Origin: Rhodospirillaceae bacterium
Lineage (GTDB): Bacteria > Pseudomonadota > Alphaproteobacteria > Dongiales > Dongiaceae
Assembly: GCA_016712715.1 (NCBI GenBank)
Contig: JADJQM010000001.1
Coordinates: 1,135,001-1,199,000 of the forward strand
Direction of reading: 5' to 3'
Length of the DNA: 64,000 nucleotides
Part shown: positions 28,477-36,865 of the stretch, piece after piece
How positions within the stretch are numbered: the stretch's first letter is position 1
Layout of the letters: each line of letters begins with the position of its first letter
Notes under the pieces: generated by a model
Seen by the model: the letters and a program-made list of their open reading frames with translations, nothing else
Told to the model about the DNA's origin: nothing
Databases searched by the model: none
Translations under genes and position numbers: made by a program

Positions 28477-28821
28477 ATGCCGAAGAAGAACCCGCTCAAT
28501 CTGAACGCTCTGCAACTCAAGACGCTGACCCTGTTCCAGGCCTTGTCGGGACTGGAAGGCTATGCCGTACCGGCCGAGGAAGCCGGCCACACACTCATTC
28601 AACGCCTGCCCCATGCCCATGATGACCATTTTCATCTTGGCCCCTGGGTCCTCTCGGCCAGCGACGCCACCGGCCTTGGCAACGAAGCTGCCTGGCGCGC
28701 CCTAGAACGCAAGGGCCTCATCCAGTCGATGTTTCCGCGCGCCTGCATCTTGACGCCGGCCGGCCATAGCTACGATACCGGCATGCGGCAGAGCATGTTG
28801 CACGAAGCTCATCATCACTGA
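28477..28821 (+). CDS. Conserved hypothetical protein, histidine-rich, 114 residues
   Basis: I do not assign a family. The protein is soluble, with an N-terminal helix (LNALQLKTLTLFQALSGLEG), a histidine cluster (HAHDDHFHLGPWVL, about 45-58) and a C-terminal tail ending HEAHHH. The middle segment GNEAAWRALERKGLIQSMF looks like a winged-helix recognition region, and the histidines could bind metal. It sits 24 bases after the GNAT gene and 30 bases before the degenerate ATPase, in the same direction, so it may belong to either group. Confidence 0.6.
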   Translation: MPKKNPLNLNALQLKTLTLFQALSGLEGYAVPAEEAGHTLIQRLPHAHDDHFHLGPWVLSASDATGLGNEAAWRALERKGLIQSMFPRACILTPAGHSYDTGMRQSMLHEAHHH

Positions 28822-28851
28822 CGATTTCGTCAGGGGAAGGGCAAAGCAGGA

Positions 28852-29949
28852 ATGTCGGTGCCGACGCATCTTGATCTGCGTGATCTGACGATCGGCGGCC
28901 CGACGGGACCGGTCCTCGACGGCTATTCGGCAGCCCTGCACCGTGGCGCGATCTTCGCGCTGGTGTCGCCGGATCAAAGTGGCCTGCGGGCCTTGATTGA
29001 TGCCGTCGCCGGATTTACAAGGCCGCAGCATGGGCGCATCTTGCTCGACGGCAAGGATCTGGGCCTGCGTGCGCCGGGTGAGCGCGGCGTCATGACCGTG
29101 CGATCGAACCCCGCCCTCTTCCCCCATCTTTGCGTCCTCGCGAATATTGCCTTTCCCTTGCAGCAACGCGGGCACGACCAGGGGGAAATCAAGAACCGAC
29201 TTGATCGCCTGACCGAGGAATGCGGCATCAGCGCCGACTTGCTGACATGCATGCCCGGGGCGCTGTCCGCCGAACAGCAGCTGCGCGTGGCCCTGGCGCG
29301 GGCGCTGGGCGGCGAGCCGGAAATCCTGTTGCTGGAACGGCCGCTGCATATGCTGGCACCGGCGGCCAGACGCGCCTTTCTGCCTGAAGTGAAACGCCTG
29401 CATCGCCAATTTGGCCTGACCACCCTCCTTGCCACCGATGATCTTGTTGAAGCGATGGCGCTAGCCGACACGATCTCGGTGCTGATCGAGGGCCGCGAGG
29501 CACAGCATGGCAAACCCGAGGACCTGTTCGGTCGACCAGCGAATGCCGTGATCGCGCGATTGGCCGGTCCCTGCAACCTGCTGCCGGTCGAGATCAACGT
29601 GAGCGAGGCCAAGGTGATTTTGCGCAGCGCTATTCTGCAGGCCGGCGGTTGTGATATCGGCCGCGACCGCTGTCACCCGACGCTGGCAACCGGGCCAGCC
29701 CAGTTGCTGATCCGGCCCGAGGTTGTGCGACCCTTTCTCGGCATTCGACGCTTCGACATGCTGGCCGACGGACAGATCGCCGATGTGATGCCACGTGGTG
29801 GCGGTGTACAGATTCGTGCGACAATCGAGGGGTTCCAGCCCGGCATTATCGCCGATATTCCCCTGCCAGCGCCTTTTCCGCTAGAAGCGGGCCGGCGAAT
29901 CACACTGGGCTGGAATCGTGCCGACGCCTTTCTGCTGCCGGCCGACTGA
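28852..29949 (+). CDS. ABC-type ATPase homologue (PotA/FbpC-like) with all catalytic motifs lost
   Basis: Overall layout is that of a PotA-type ATPase with a TOBE-like C-terminal domain (365 residues), but the catalytic elements are gone: the Walker A slot reads SPDQSGLRA (39-47, no Lys or Ser/Thr), the Q-loop position reads RSNPALFPH, the signature is LSAEQ (138-142), Walker B is ILLLERP (Asp to Glu162, Glu to Arg163), the D-loop SALD is HMLA and the switch histidine is Asp196 (LLATDDLVEAM). The frame is full length and uninterrupted. It cannot be expected to hydrolyse ATP. It overlaps the next permease by one base, so it is expressed with it. Confidence 0.88.
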   Translation: MSVPTHLDLRDLTIGGPTGPVLDGYSAALHRGAIFALVSPDQSGLRALIDAVAGFTRPQHGRILLDGKDLGLRAPGERGVMTVRSNPALFPHLCVLANIAFPLQQRGHDQGEIKNRLDRLTEECGISADLLTCMPGALSAEQQLRVALARALGGEPEILLLERPLHMLAPAARRAFLPEVKRLHRQFGLTTLLATDDLVEAMALADTISVLIEGREAQHGKPEDLFGRPANAVIARLAGPCNLLPVEINVSEAKVILRSAILQAGGCDIGRDRCHPTLATGPAQLLIRPEVVRPFLGIRRFDMLADGQIADVMPRGGGVQIRATIEGFQPGIIADIPLPAPFPLEAGRRITLGWNRADAFLLPAD

Positions 29950-30788
29950 TGGCACGGAATATCGCGCATGCCGCTATCTTGCGAGGCCCGCTCCTGGGTC
30001 TCGCCTGGATCGCGGTCTTCGCACAGGCCCTGTTCTTTGCGGCTCCCCTGCTGCTGGTGCTGTGGCTCAGCCTGCAAGGTGCACCGGACGGACCCGCCAC
30101 GATCACCTCCACCGCATGGCTCAGTGTCCTCGGGTCGGTCGAAGCGCGCGCCGCTCTGTTGAACAGCATGCTGCTGGCAGCATTGTCGGCACTGATCACG
30201 ACGCTCATAGCCACGCCGCTCGCTTTTCTGATTGCCATACGCAGGCGCTTCCTGGGCCGCCTTCTCCTGGGCTTCATCATCCTGATGTGGTTCTCCGATC
30301 CAGGCATCCGCATCCTGGGCTGGATGCAGGCGTTCAAGGATCTGGCGCTCATCGACTTCATTCCAATTAACATGTTGGGCGGATTCTCGGCCGAACTGAT
30401 CGCCAGTGTACATGCCTGGCTGCCTTTGGCTGTCCTGTGCCTTGCTGCGGGCTTCAATCGTGTTGATCGAAACGTCCTCGATGCAGCGCGCGAATGCGGC
30501 GCGACAGCCTTTGCGCTTCTGCAGCAGATTCTCTGGCCGCCCAATCGCCGGCTTTTCACCTTTACCGCTACGGTGCTGTTCTGCGGGTCGGTTGGCAGCT
30601 TTCTGGAGCCGCGACTGCTCGGAACCGGCGGTTTCGAGCAGGCAAGCGAATGGCTGCAACGCGCTCTTGAAAGTGACACCGGCTGGCCCTATGCGGCTGT
30701 AATGTTGCTGCTCATGCTGCTGTTGGCTTGTCTGCCGCTGTTCGTCGTGGCGCTGGCCAAGCGACGTGGGCAGGAGATCAGATTATGA
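29949..30788 (+). CDS. ABC transporter permease, PotB-like
   Basis: A 279-residue inner-membrane permease with about six membrane segments. The coupling loop is DAARECGATAFALLQQILWP, a recognisable EAA motif with its conserved glycine, so the ATPase-contact surface appears kept. It starts on TGATG, overlapping the stop of the degenerate ATPase, and overlaps the next permease by four bases. Family resemblance is to spermidine/putrescine permeases; substrate unknown, since no binding protein is encoded next to it. Confidence 0.88.
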   Translation: MARNIAHAAILRGPLLGLAWIAVFAQALFFAAPLLLVLWLSLQGAPDGPATITSTAWLSVLGSVEARAALLNSMLLAALSALITTLIATPLAFLIAIRRRFLGRLLLGFIILMWFSDPGIRILGWMQAFKDLALIDFIPINMLGGFSAELIASVHAWLPLAVLCLAAGFNRVDRNVLDAARECGATAFALLQQILWPPNRRLFTFTATVLFCGSVGSFLEPRLLGTGGFEQASEWLQRALESDTGWPYAAVMLLLMLLLACLPLFVVALAKRRGQEIRL

Positions 30789-31597
30789 TCCGCCGTGTCA
30801 GTCATACGCCCGCCTGGTCCCTTCATCTCATAGCCCTGTTGCTGGTCCTGTTCCTGCTTCTGCCGGTGGGTGCTATCTTCGGGCTCGGTCTTTATTACAG
30901 CCTCGGGATCGTCCTGGTGGCGGATGCCAGCCAGTTGACGGCTGCCTTGACCAAGGAATCTGGTATTGCGCCGGCTTTGCTGCTGACACCGCTGATTGCC
31001 CTCGGCGTCGCCCTCCTGGCTTCAGTCTGGGGCTTATGCCTCTCCCTTCTCTGGCGGCAATGGTTGGCACGGCGCCGTTACGTTGCCATCCTGGCTTCAG
31101 CCCTGCCCTTCCTTCTGCCCCGGTTCGGCCTGGGCGCTCTCTTTCTGTTGGCCTGCCTCAAATTGGCGCAATGGGGTGGCAATGCCCTGGGGCTCGGCCT
31201 GGTCGCCGCCAGCCAGGCGGCTGTGGCAGCGCCACTCGTGGCCGCCATCCTGTGCATCGGCTGGCGCCGCGTCGATCCCGCCTGGCGGGAGGCCGCACTT
31301 GAGGCCGGCGCCGATGAGATCACCATCTTCCGGTCCCTTACCTGGCCAAGCTTGCGCCCCTATGCCGTGTTTGGCGGGCTGTTGGCGCTTATACTGTCGT
31401 TGGGCGACTTTTATCTCGGCAATGCCCTCTCCGGCGAGGCGGTACTGCTGCCCGGCGCCATCCTGTCGGGGGTCGCCCAGAATGCCTCGCCCCTCTATCA
31501 TGCCCTGGTGGCGCTCATGATGCTGGTCGACGTCATTCTGCTCATCTTTGTCGTGCGCCGCCTCGGACGCCTTTCTCAACCCCGGAACGGATACTGA
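30785..31597 (+). CDS. ABC transporter permease, PotC-like
   Basis: A 270-residue permease with six membrane segments and the coupling loop REAALEAGADEITIFRSLTWP. ATG 30785 overlaps the previous stop (ATGA). Together with the upstream permease and the inactive ATPase it forms an importer-like set without a binding protein. The amidase gene follows after two bases, so the transported compound may be an amide. Confidence 0.88.
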   Translation: MIRRVSHTPAWSLHLIALLLVLFLLLPVGAIFGLGLYYSLGIVLVADASQLTAALTKESGIAPALLLTPLIALGVALLASVWGLCLSLLWRQWLARRRYVAILASALPFLLPRFGLGALFLLACLKLAQWGGNALGLGLVAASQAAVAAPLVAAILCIGWRRVDPAWREAALEAGADEITIFRSLTWPSLRPYAVFGGLLALILSLGDFYLGNALSGEAVLLPGAILSGVAQNASPLYHALVALMMLVDVILLIFVVRRLGRLSQPRNGY

Positions 31598-31599
31598 TC

Positions 31600-33024
31600 G
31601 TGACCGACCTAGATCTGTGCTTTGCTCCAGCTACCGACCTCGCCGCCCGTATCCGAGCCGGCACGCTGTCGCCGGTGACTTTGGTCACCAATGCCCTCGC
31701 GCGCATTGCCGAGGTCAATCCAGTTCTCAACTGCTTCTGCTTCGTCTATGCCGATGAAGCCCTGGCGCTCGCCAAAGTGATGGAGGCGGAAGCCAAAGCG
31801 GGCAAGTTTCGGGGGCCCCTGCATGGCGTACCCTATGCGCTCAAGGATCTGACTCCGACCAAAGGCAAGCGCACGACGCTTGGCTCCTATGCCTATGAAC
31901 ATTGGGCCCCGGACCATGACGCGCCGATCGCGGAAGCGCTGGCCAAGGCCGGCGGGATACTCATCGGCAAGACAACAACGCCGGAATTTGCCTATTCGAG
32001 CTTCACTGAAAGCCCGCTCTGGGGCATCACGCGCAATCCATGGAATTTGGAGCGCACCGCCGGCGGCTCCTCCGGTGGATCAGGTGCCGCAGTCGCCAGC
32101 GGTTGCGTGCCCTTTGCGGAAGGATCGGACATGGGCGGATCGGTGCGCATTCCGGCGAGCTTCTGCGGCATCGTCGGATTGAAGCCGAGCTTCGGCCGCA
32201 TACCCTTCACCATCCTGCCCAGCCAGTTCGACCAGATCTCCCATTTCGGCCCACTCGCCCGCACGATCGCCGATGCCTGCCTGTTCCTGGAGATCACGCA
32301 GGGACCGGATGAGCGCGACATCCAGTCGCTCACATCCCCCTTGGATTTCACGGCACCGCTGCCGAGCGACCTCAAAGGACGCCGTCTCGCCCTGCTGCTG
32401 AATGCCGGTCATCATGTCTGGCATCCCGAGGTCGAAGCCGCCGTCCGGCGCGTCGCCGATCTCTTTGCCAGCCAAGGCGCCGTCATCGAAGAAGTCTCGC
32501 TGCCCTGGGGCAAGGATGAAGACGATCTATGGAGCCAGCATTGGGGTGTCTATCTCGCCACTTTCTTCGGCCATGTGCTGAAGGACTTCCGCGCCAAGAT
32601 GGATCCCAATGTCGTGCGCCTGATGGATGCGGGCTTTGCCATGAATGCGGTCGAGTTCAAGAAGATCGAGATCGCGCGCACCCGCATGTGGGGTGAATTG
32701 CAGCCGATCCTCGCCCGGAACGAGGCAGTCCTCACGGGCACCATGTGCCAGCCGGCAGCCAGGGTCGGCCGCAGCGACACGGAATACTGGAAACTTGACG
32801 AGCAGGGCCGCTACCATGCGCTCGATTTCACCTCGGTCTGGAACTTCGTCAGCCCCTGCCCGGCTTTGTCCGTGCCGGCCGGCTTCACCAGGGACAATCT
32901 GCCCATCGGCCTGCAGATCATCGGCCGCCGCCACGATGACCGGGGTGTCCTTGGCCTGGGTGCCGCCCTGGAAAAGCTCCAACCTTGGGCGGACAAGCGG
33001 CCCCCTCTTGCCAAGCAGGCGTAA
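31600..33024 (+). CDS. Amidase (amidase-signature family)
   Basis: Hydrolyses a carboxylic amide or related C-N bond with the Ser-cisSer-Lys triad: Lys82 (YALKDL), Ser157 (GGSSGGSG) and Ser181 (GSDMGGSVRIP); the spacing matches family members such as FAAH. The 474-residue length is normal. The start is GTG at 31600 with only a weak ribosome binding site, two bases after the permease stop, so co-translation with the permeases is likely. The substrate is unknown; bacterial members range from aryl amides to allophanate. Confidence 0.92.
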   Translation: MTDLDLCFAPATDLAARIRAGTLSPVTLVTNALARIAEVNPVLNCFCFVYADEALALAKVMEAEAKAGKFRGPLHGVPYALKDLTPTKGKRTTLGSYAYEHWAPDHDAPIAEALAKAGGILIGKTTTPEFAYSSFTESPLWGITRNPWNLERTAGGSSGGSGAAVASGCVPFAEGSDMGGSVRIPASFCGIVGLKPSFGRIPFTILPSQFDQISHFGPLARTIADACLFLEITQGPDERDIQSLTSPLDFTAPLPSDLKGRRLALLLNAGHHVWHPEVEAAVRRVADLFASQGAVIEEVSLPWGKDEDDLWSQHWGVYLATFFGHVLKDFRAKMDPNVVRLMDAGFAMNAVEFKKIEIARTRMWGELQPILARNEAVLTGTMCQPAARVGRSDTEYWKLDEQGRYHALDFTSVWNFVSPCPALSVPAGFTRDNLPIGLQIIGRRHDDRGVLGLGAALEKLQPWADKRPPLAKQA

Positions 33025-33081
33025 AAGGCGCTAGCCCTAGCCCGCTTTTCCCCATTTCCTCAGCTATCCTGGGTGCTCCCG

Positions 33082-34770
33082 ATGTCCAAGAATGTTAAGC
33101 CACGCAATGGCGGCCGAATCCGGATCGACGCCTTGATCCAACATGGCGTGGAGATGGCCTTCTGCGTGCCCGGTGAAAGCTATCTTGCGGCCCTCGACGC
33201 GCTCCATGATTCCAAGGACAAGATCAAGCTGATCGTTTGTCGCCAGGAAGGTGGCGCCGCCTATATGGCCGACGCCTATGGCAAGCTTACCGGCAAGCCT
33301 GGCATCTGTTTCGTGACGCGCGGGCCCGGTGCGACCAACGCCTCGGTCGGCGTCCATACCGCGTTCCAGGATTCGACGCCGATGATCCTCTTTATCGGCC
33401 AGGTAGCGCGGGACCAGGTTGAACGCGAGGCGTTCCAGGAAATCGATTTCCGCCGCATGTATGGCCCGATGGTGAAATGGGTGGCGGAGATCGACGACGC
33501 CCGCCGCATTCCCGAATTGGTGAGCCAGGCTTTCCACCGCGCCGTCAATGGCCGCCCCGGCCCGGTCGTACTCGCCCTGCCGGAAGACATGTTGACCGAT
33601 GTGGTCGAGGTGGGTGATGCGGATCATTTCAAGGTGAGCCGCGCTCATCCTGGCGAAGAAGACATGGCGAGCTTCCGCAACATGCTGGCGAAGGCGCAAC
33701 GGCCGCTTGTCATCCTGGGCGGCGGTGGTTGGGATGCCGAGGCGGTGGCTGACTTCCGCACCTTCGCCGAAGCCAACAATCTCCCCATCGGCTGCGCGTT
33801 CCGCTGCCAGGATCTTTACGACAACACACTCGCCAATTATGTCGGCGATGTCGGCATCGGTATCAATCCGAAGCTCGCGCAACGCATCAAGGAAAGTGAC
33901 TTGCTCATCGCCATCGGCGCCCGCCTTGGTGAAATGACGACGTCCGGCTATACTTTGATCGACATTCCGATGCCGGCGCAGAAGCTGGTTCATGTGCATG
34001 CCAGTGCTGAGGAGTTGGGCCGCGTCTATCAGGCGGCCTTGCCGATCAACAGCGGCATGGCGGCCTTCGCGCGCGCTGCCCACAAGATGAACCCGGTCGA
34101 TCACAAGGCCTGGGACGGTTGGACCGCTGCTGCCCGCACCGACTATCTCGACAACATCAAGCACGGCACCATTCCCGGCAGCCTCCAGATGGGCGACATC
34201 ATGGCCTGGCTGCGCCAGCGCCTGCCGGCCGATGCTATCCTGACCAACGGCGCCGGCAATTATGCGACCTGGAGCCATCGCTTCTATCAGTACCGCAAGT
34301 ACCGCACGCAGCTTGGTCCCACCAACGGTTCGATGGGCTATGGCGTGCCGGCGGCGGTTGCGGCAAAGCTCGCGGCACCAGACCGCATCGTCCTGTCCTT
34401 CAATGGCGATGGCTGCTTCATGATGAACGGCCAGGAGCTGGCGACCGCCGTGCAATACGGTGCCAATGCCGTGTTCCTGGTCGTCAACAACGGCATGTAC
34501 GGCACCATCCGCATGCATCAGGAAAAGACCTATCCCGGTCGCGTCAGCGGCACTGAGCTGCACAATCCGGATTTCGTGGCACTCGGCAAGGCCTATGGCG
34601 CCTATGCCGAACTGGTCGAGACGACCGAGCAATTCGCACCCGCCTTTGAACGGGCACTTGCCGCCGGCAAGCCTGCATTGCTGGAGCTGCGCCTCGATCC
34701 GGAAGCGATCACGCCCAAGGCCTCGCTCAGCGATCTGCGCGAGGCGGCGCTCAAGGCACAGAAGGCGTGA
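33082..34770 (+). CDS. Thiamine-diphosphate-dependent enzyme, acetolactate-synthase-like
   Basis: A 562-residue enzyme of the large IlvB/oxalyl-CoA decarboxylase superfamily. Catalytic Glu56 lies in CRQEGGAAYMADAYG, the FAD/ADP-type central domain follows, and the ThDP-magnesium motif begins GDGCFMMNG at Gly442. The start is ATG 33082 after an in-frame GTG at 33073. It lacks an ilvN partner nearby, so it is more likely a catabolic decarboxylase or carboligase than the branched-chain biosynthetic enzyme. It lies 57 bases after the amidase and overlaps the DUF1491 gene by four bases. Confidence 0.88.
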   Translation: MSKNVKPRNGGRIRIDALIQHGVEMAFCVPGESYLAALDALHDSKDKIKLIVCRQEGGAAYMADAYGKLTGKPGICFVTRGPGATNASVGVHTAFQDSTPMILFIGQVARDQVEREAFQEIDFRRMYGPMVKWVAEIDDARRIPELVSQAFHRAVNGRPGPVVLALPEDMLTDVVEVGDADHFKVSRAHPGEEDMASFRNMLAKAQRPLVILGGGGWDAEAVADFRTFAEANNLPIGCAFRCQDLYDNTLANYVGDVGIGINPKLAQRIKESDLLIAIGARLGEMTTSGYTLIDIPMPAQKLVHVHASAEELGRVYQAALPINSGMAAFARAAHKMNPVDHKAWDGWTAAARTDYLDNIKHGTIPGSLQMGDIMAWLRQRLPADAILTNGAGNYATWSHRFYQYRKYRTQLGPTNGSMGYGVPAAVAAKLAAPDRIVLSFNGDGCFMMNGQELATAVQYGANAVFLVVNNGMYGTIRMHQEKTYPGRVSGTELHNPDFVALGKAYGAYAELVETTEQFAPAFERALAAGKPALLELRLDPEAITPKASLSDLREAALKAQKA

Positions 34771-35102
34771 GCGATCGGCTCTCAACCGAACTCTTCGTCC
34801 AGGGGCATGTACGGCAGTGCTTTTCGCTCGGCCTCACCGCCGTCGTTGCCCATAAGGGCGATGCCTGGGGCGGCGCCATCCTGTTGAAGCTCAATCTGCT
34901 CGGGCCGGGCTGCAAGCTGCTGACCCAGACCAGGGACGAGGATGGCGAGATTGCCTGGTTGCCGGTGCAAAGCGGCGCGCTGCTCACCGAGGCGGAGGCC
35001 GATGCCTATATCGCGCGGTCGGTCCAGCGCGATCCCGATCTCTGGGTGGTCGAGATCGAAGACCGCGCTGGTCGCAATCCGTTTCCTGGGAAGATTCTTT
35101 AG
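34767..35102 (+). CDS. DUF1491 family protein
   Basis: A 111-residue soluble protein matching the alphaproteobacterial DUF1491 family: RLSTELFVQGHVRQC at the start, GDAWGGAILLKLN in the middle and the strongly conserved AYIARSVQRDPDLWVVEIED near the end. Function unknown. The GTG start overlaps the stop of the ThDP enzyme gene (GTGA), showing translational coupling. It converges on pspC with a four-base overlap of the coding ends. Confidence 0.9.
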   Translation: MSDRLSTELFVQGHVRQCFSLGLTAVVAHKGDAWGGAILLKLNLLGPGCKLLTQTRDEDGEIAWLPVQSGALLTEAEADAYIARSVQRDPDLWVVEIEDRAGRNPFPGKIL

Positions 35103-35548
35103 GCCTCGCCCATGCGGCGGAAATCGCGACGCAGGTGGAATTCCTGTGACGTCACCTGCGTCTCCATGGCGCCGGCCCGCTCCTCAAGTTCGCGGAACTT
35201 GCGCCGCAGATTGGGAAAGCTGAGGTCCGGCGGCAGGTCGCCGGTCGCCCAATTGTCCTTCTCGGACGCTCTCTCCGCAGGCTGCACAGGCTCCGGCTCG
35301 GCCAACTTCAAGAACAGAGTCGCAAGTCCATAGCAGATAAGCGTGGGCATAGTGAAGAAGATGAGTGCCAGGATTGCCGCAAAGCGAACCCATTTCACCT
35401 TGATGCCCCAATGCTGCGCGATACCCGCACAGACGCCACTCACGCGACCACGCTCGGGATAGCGGCGCAACCCCTGATAGCCCCAGAAGGGTGGGCGATC
35501 ACCGCCGTTGCTATTCCACGCTGGATCGCGCCAATAGTCGCTGTTCAT
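35099..35548 (-). CDS. pspC: Phage-shock protein C (PspC-domain membrane protein)
   Basis: Inner-membrane sensor and effector of the Psp envelope-stress response. The PspC domain covers about residues 27-80 (LRRYPERGRVSGVCAGIAQH, then a membrane helix), followed by a C-terminal coiled-coil-like stretch (LRRKFRELEERAGAMETQV). ATG 35548 is chosen because GGAG lies upstream and it overlaps the pspB stop (ATGA). It is the last gene of the psp operon on this strand. Confidence 0.93.
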   Translation of the reverse strand: MNSDYWRDPAWNSNGGDRPPFWGYQGLRRYPERGRVSGVCAGIAQHWGIKVKWVRFAAILALIFFTMPTLICYGLATLFLKLAEPEPVQPAERASEKDNWATGDLPPDLSFPNLRRKFRELEERAGAMETQVTSQEFHLRRDFRRMGEA

Positions 35549-35781
35549 TTCTTCGTCTCCCGCCAGCCCGGCGCCTCGGCGTCGAGCAATTTTTCCAGAT
35601 TGGCGACGCGATCTTCCAGCCGCACCGCCACATCCCATATCTCCTTGACAGCCTTCTGGTCAGCCGGCCCTTGCTGCTTCTGGTTCTTCCACATCGTCTT
35701 GTAGTGGAAGATCAGCCACAGGGGCGCCACGATGACCATGAACAGGATCATGGGAACGGACATGAACTCGAGCAAACTCAT
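35545..35781 (-). CDS. pspB: Phage-shock protein B
   Basis: A 78-residue small membrane protein that works with PspC to release PspF from PspA. One N-terminal membrane helix (about 7-27, PMILFMVIVAPLWLIFHY) is followed by a coiled-coil tail (VRLEDRVANLEKLLD), the normal PspB layout and length. It follows pspA by 59 bases and overlaps pspC by four. Confidence 0.93.
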   Translation of the reverse strand: MSLLEFMSVPMILFMVIVAPLWLIFHYKTMWKNQKQQGPADQKAVKEIWDVAVRLEDRVANLEKLLDAEAPGWRETKK

Positions 35782-35840
35782 CGACGATCCCTTTGGGAGG
35801 TTGGGCGGTTGAAGCGATGGCGCTCAGCCAGAACATGCGT

Positions 35841-36512
35841 TCAGGCCTTGTGCTCGGCGCGGAGCTTTTCCTTCAGCGCATCCAACTCTGCATCAAGGCC
35901 GGTCTCCGCTTCAAGGCTGGCAAATTCCTGTTCCAAGGTCTTTGCTTGACCCATATCGTAAACCTCGGCCCGACCTTCAAGCTCGTCGATCTTCTTGTGG
36001 AGCGTCTCATAGCGCGCCAGGGCGTCATCCACGCGGCCATCGGCCAGGGTCCGGCGCACCTGCACCCGCTTCTGGGCGGCGTTGAGGCGGATCAGCAAGG
36101 CCTTCTGCTTGGCCTTGGCCTCCAGCAGCTTGGACTGCAAACGGGCCAGATCCTCGTCATGGCGCGCCAGGGCCTCTTCGACGGCCTTGAGCTCGCCGCG
36201 CAGGGCATCGGCGCTCTCCGCCAGCTTCCGCTTGGCCAGCAGGGCGCCCTTGGCGAGGTCGTCACGCCCCTTGCCGATGGCGAACTCCGCCTTCTGGGCC
36301 CAATCGGTCTCGGCCGCGGCCAGCTGCTCGAGCCGGCGCTGGATTTCCTTCTTTTCCGAGATGTTCTTGACGGCGTCCGAGCGCACCTCGACCAGCGTGT
36401 CCTCCATCTCCTGGATCATCAGCTTGGCCATCTTTTCCGGGTCTTCCGCCCGGTCCAGAAGCGAATTGAGATTGGCGTTCACGATGTCGCTAAGGCGCGA
36501 AAAAATGCCCAT
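35841..36512 (-). CDS. pspA: Phage-shock protein A
   Basis: A 223-residue peripheral membrane coiled-coil protein of the ESCRT-III/IM30 superfamily. It binds stressed membranes and also inhibits PspF. The N-terminal amphipathic helix (GIFSRLSDIVNANLNSLLD) and long helices up to about residue 220 are typical. AGGA lies upstream of the ATG. It is second in the operon after the 50-residue small gene. Confidence 0.96.
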   Translation of the reverse strand: MGIFSRLSDIVNANLNSLLDRAEDPEKMAKLMIQEMEDTLVEVRSDAVKNISEKKEIQRRLEQLAAAETDWAQKAEFAIGKGRDDLAKGALLAKRKLAESADALRGELKAVEEALARHDEDLARLQSKLLEAKAKQKALLIRLNAAQKRVQVRRTLADGRVDDALARYETLHKKIDELEGRAEVYDMGQAKTLEQEFASLEAETGLDAELDALKEKLRAEHKA

Positions 36513-36561
36513 TTGGCAGTCCTTTCAGAGTGATCAATTCAAAGAGGGAGAGAAGTGCGGG

Positions 36562-36714
36562 CTAGAACAGGAAATGCCCGATGGCGATGCCGCAGGCGAA
36601 GAAGGCCCAGTCGGAGGCCTTCCGCGAGCTGAGATAGGCCTTGGTCCAATCCAGCGCCCGGTCGAGGTCGGCGGCCAGATTGCGGCGAAAACGGGGGTCG
36701 GTATCGTCAGTCAT
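36562..36714 (-). CDS. Small membrane-type protein, first gene of the psp operon
   Basis: A 50-residue reading frame (MTDDTDPRFRRNLAADLDRA, then a short linker and a hydrophobic C-terminal segment DWAFFACGIAIGHFLF). AGGAG lies six bases before the ATG, a strong start. It is the first gene after a consensus sigma-54 promoter 38 bases away, and pspA begins 49 bases after it. By position and size it recalls the small accessory Psp proteins (PspD type), but I cannot show homology. It is short enough to be missed by automatic gene calling. Confidence 0.8.
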   Translation of the reverse strand: MTDDTDPRFRRNLAADLDRALDWTKAYLSSRKASDWAFFACGIAIGHFLF

Positions 36715-36751
36715 CGGTGGCTCCTGAGGATCGAATTACCCGCTTCTTATG

Positions 36752-36766
36752 GCAAACATCGTGCCA
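36752..36766 (-). promoter_or_regulatory. Sigma-54 (-24/-12) promoter of the psp operon
   Basis: On the minus strand it reads TGGCAC-GATGT-TTGC, matching the consensus TGGCAC-N5-TTGC at every defined position. The -12 element lies about 38 bases before the start of the first psp gene, giving a leader near 26 bases. PspF, encoded divergently, is the expected activator. Confidence 0.93.
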
Positions 36767-36865
36767 GGTTATGATTCTATATATTTCAATTAGTTATCAT
36801 TATATCGCCTAACATATTAGCGATAATCACTATCTATTTTCGCTACTAATGACTAATATTGATAT
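36767..36865. promoter_or_regulatory. AT-rich divergent control region between psp operon and pspF
   Basis: About 100 bases rich in A and T, strongly unlike the flanking GC-rich genes. It is the place where PspF would bind upstream of the sigma-54 promoter and where IHF would bend DNA; it must also hold the pspF promoter, whose elements I cannot identify with confidence. Confidence 0.6.

Noticed and set aside
33022..33049. Possible terminator after the amidase gene (AAAAGGCG … CCGCTTTT)
   Set aside because: The stem contains mismatches and the core CTAG pairing is weak.
33064..34785. Minus-strand open frame of 573 codons opposite the ThDP enzyme gene
   Set aside because: The plus-strand gene has full catalytic motifs; the antisense product is Arg/His/Ala-rich without domains.
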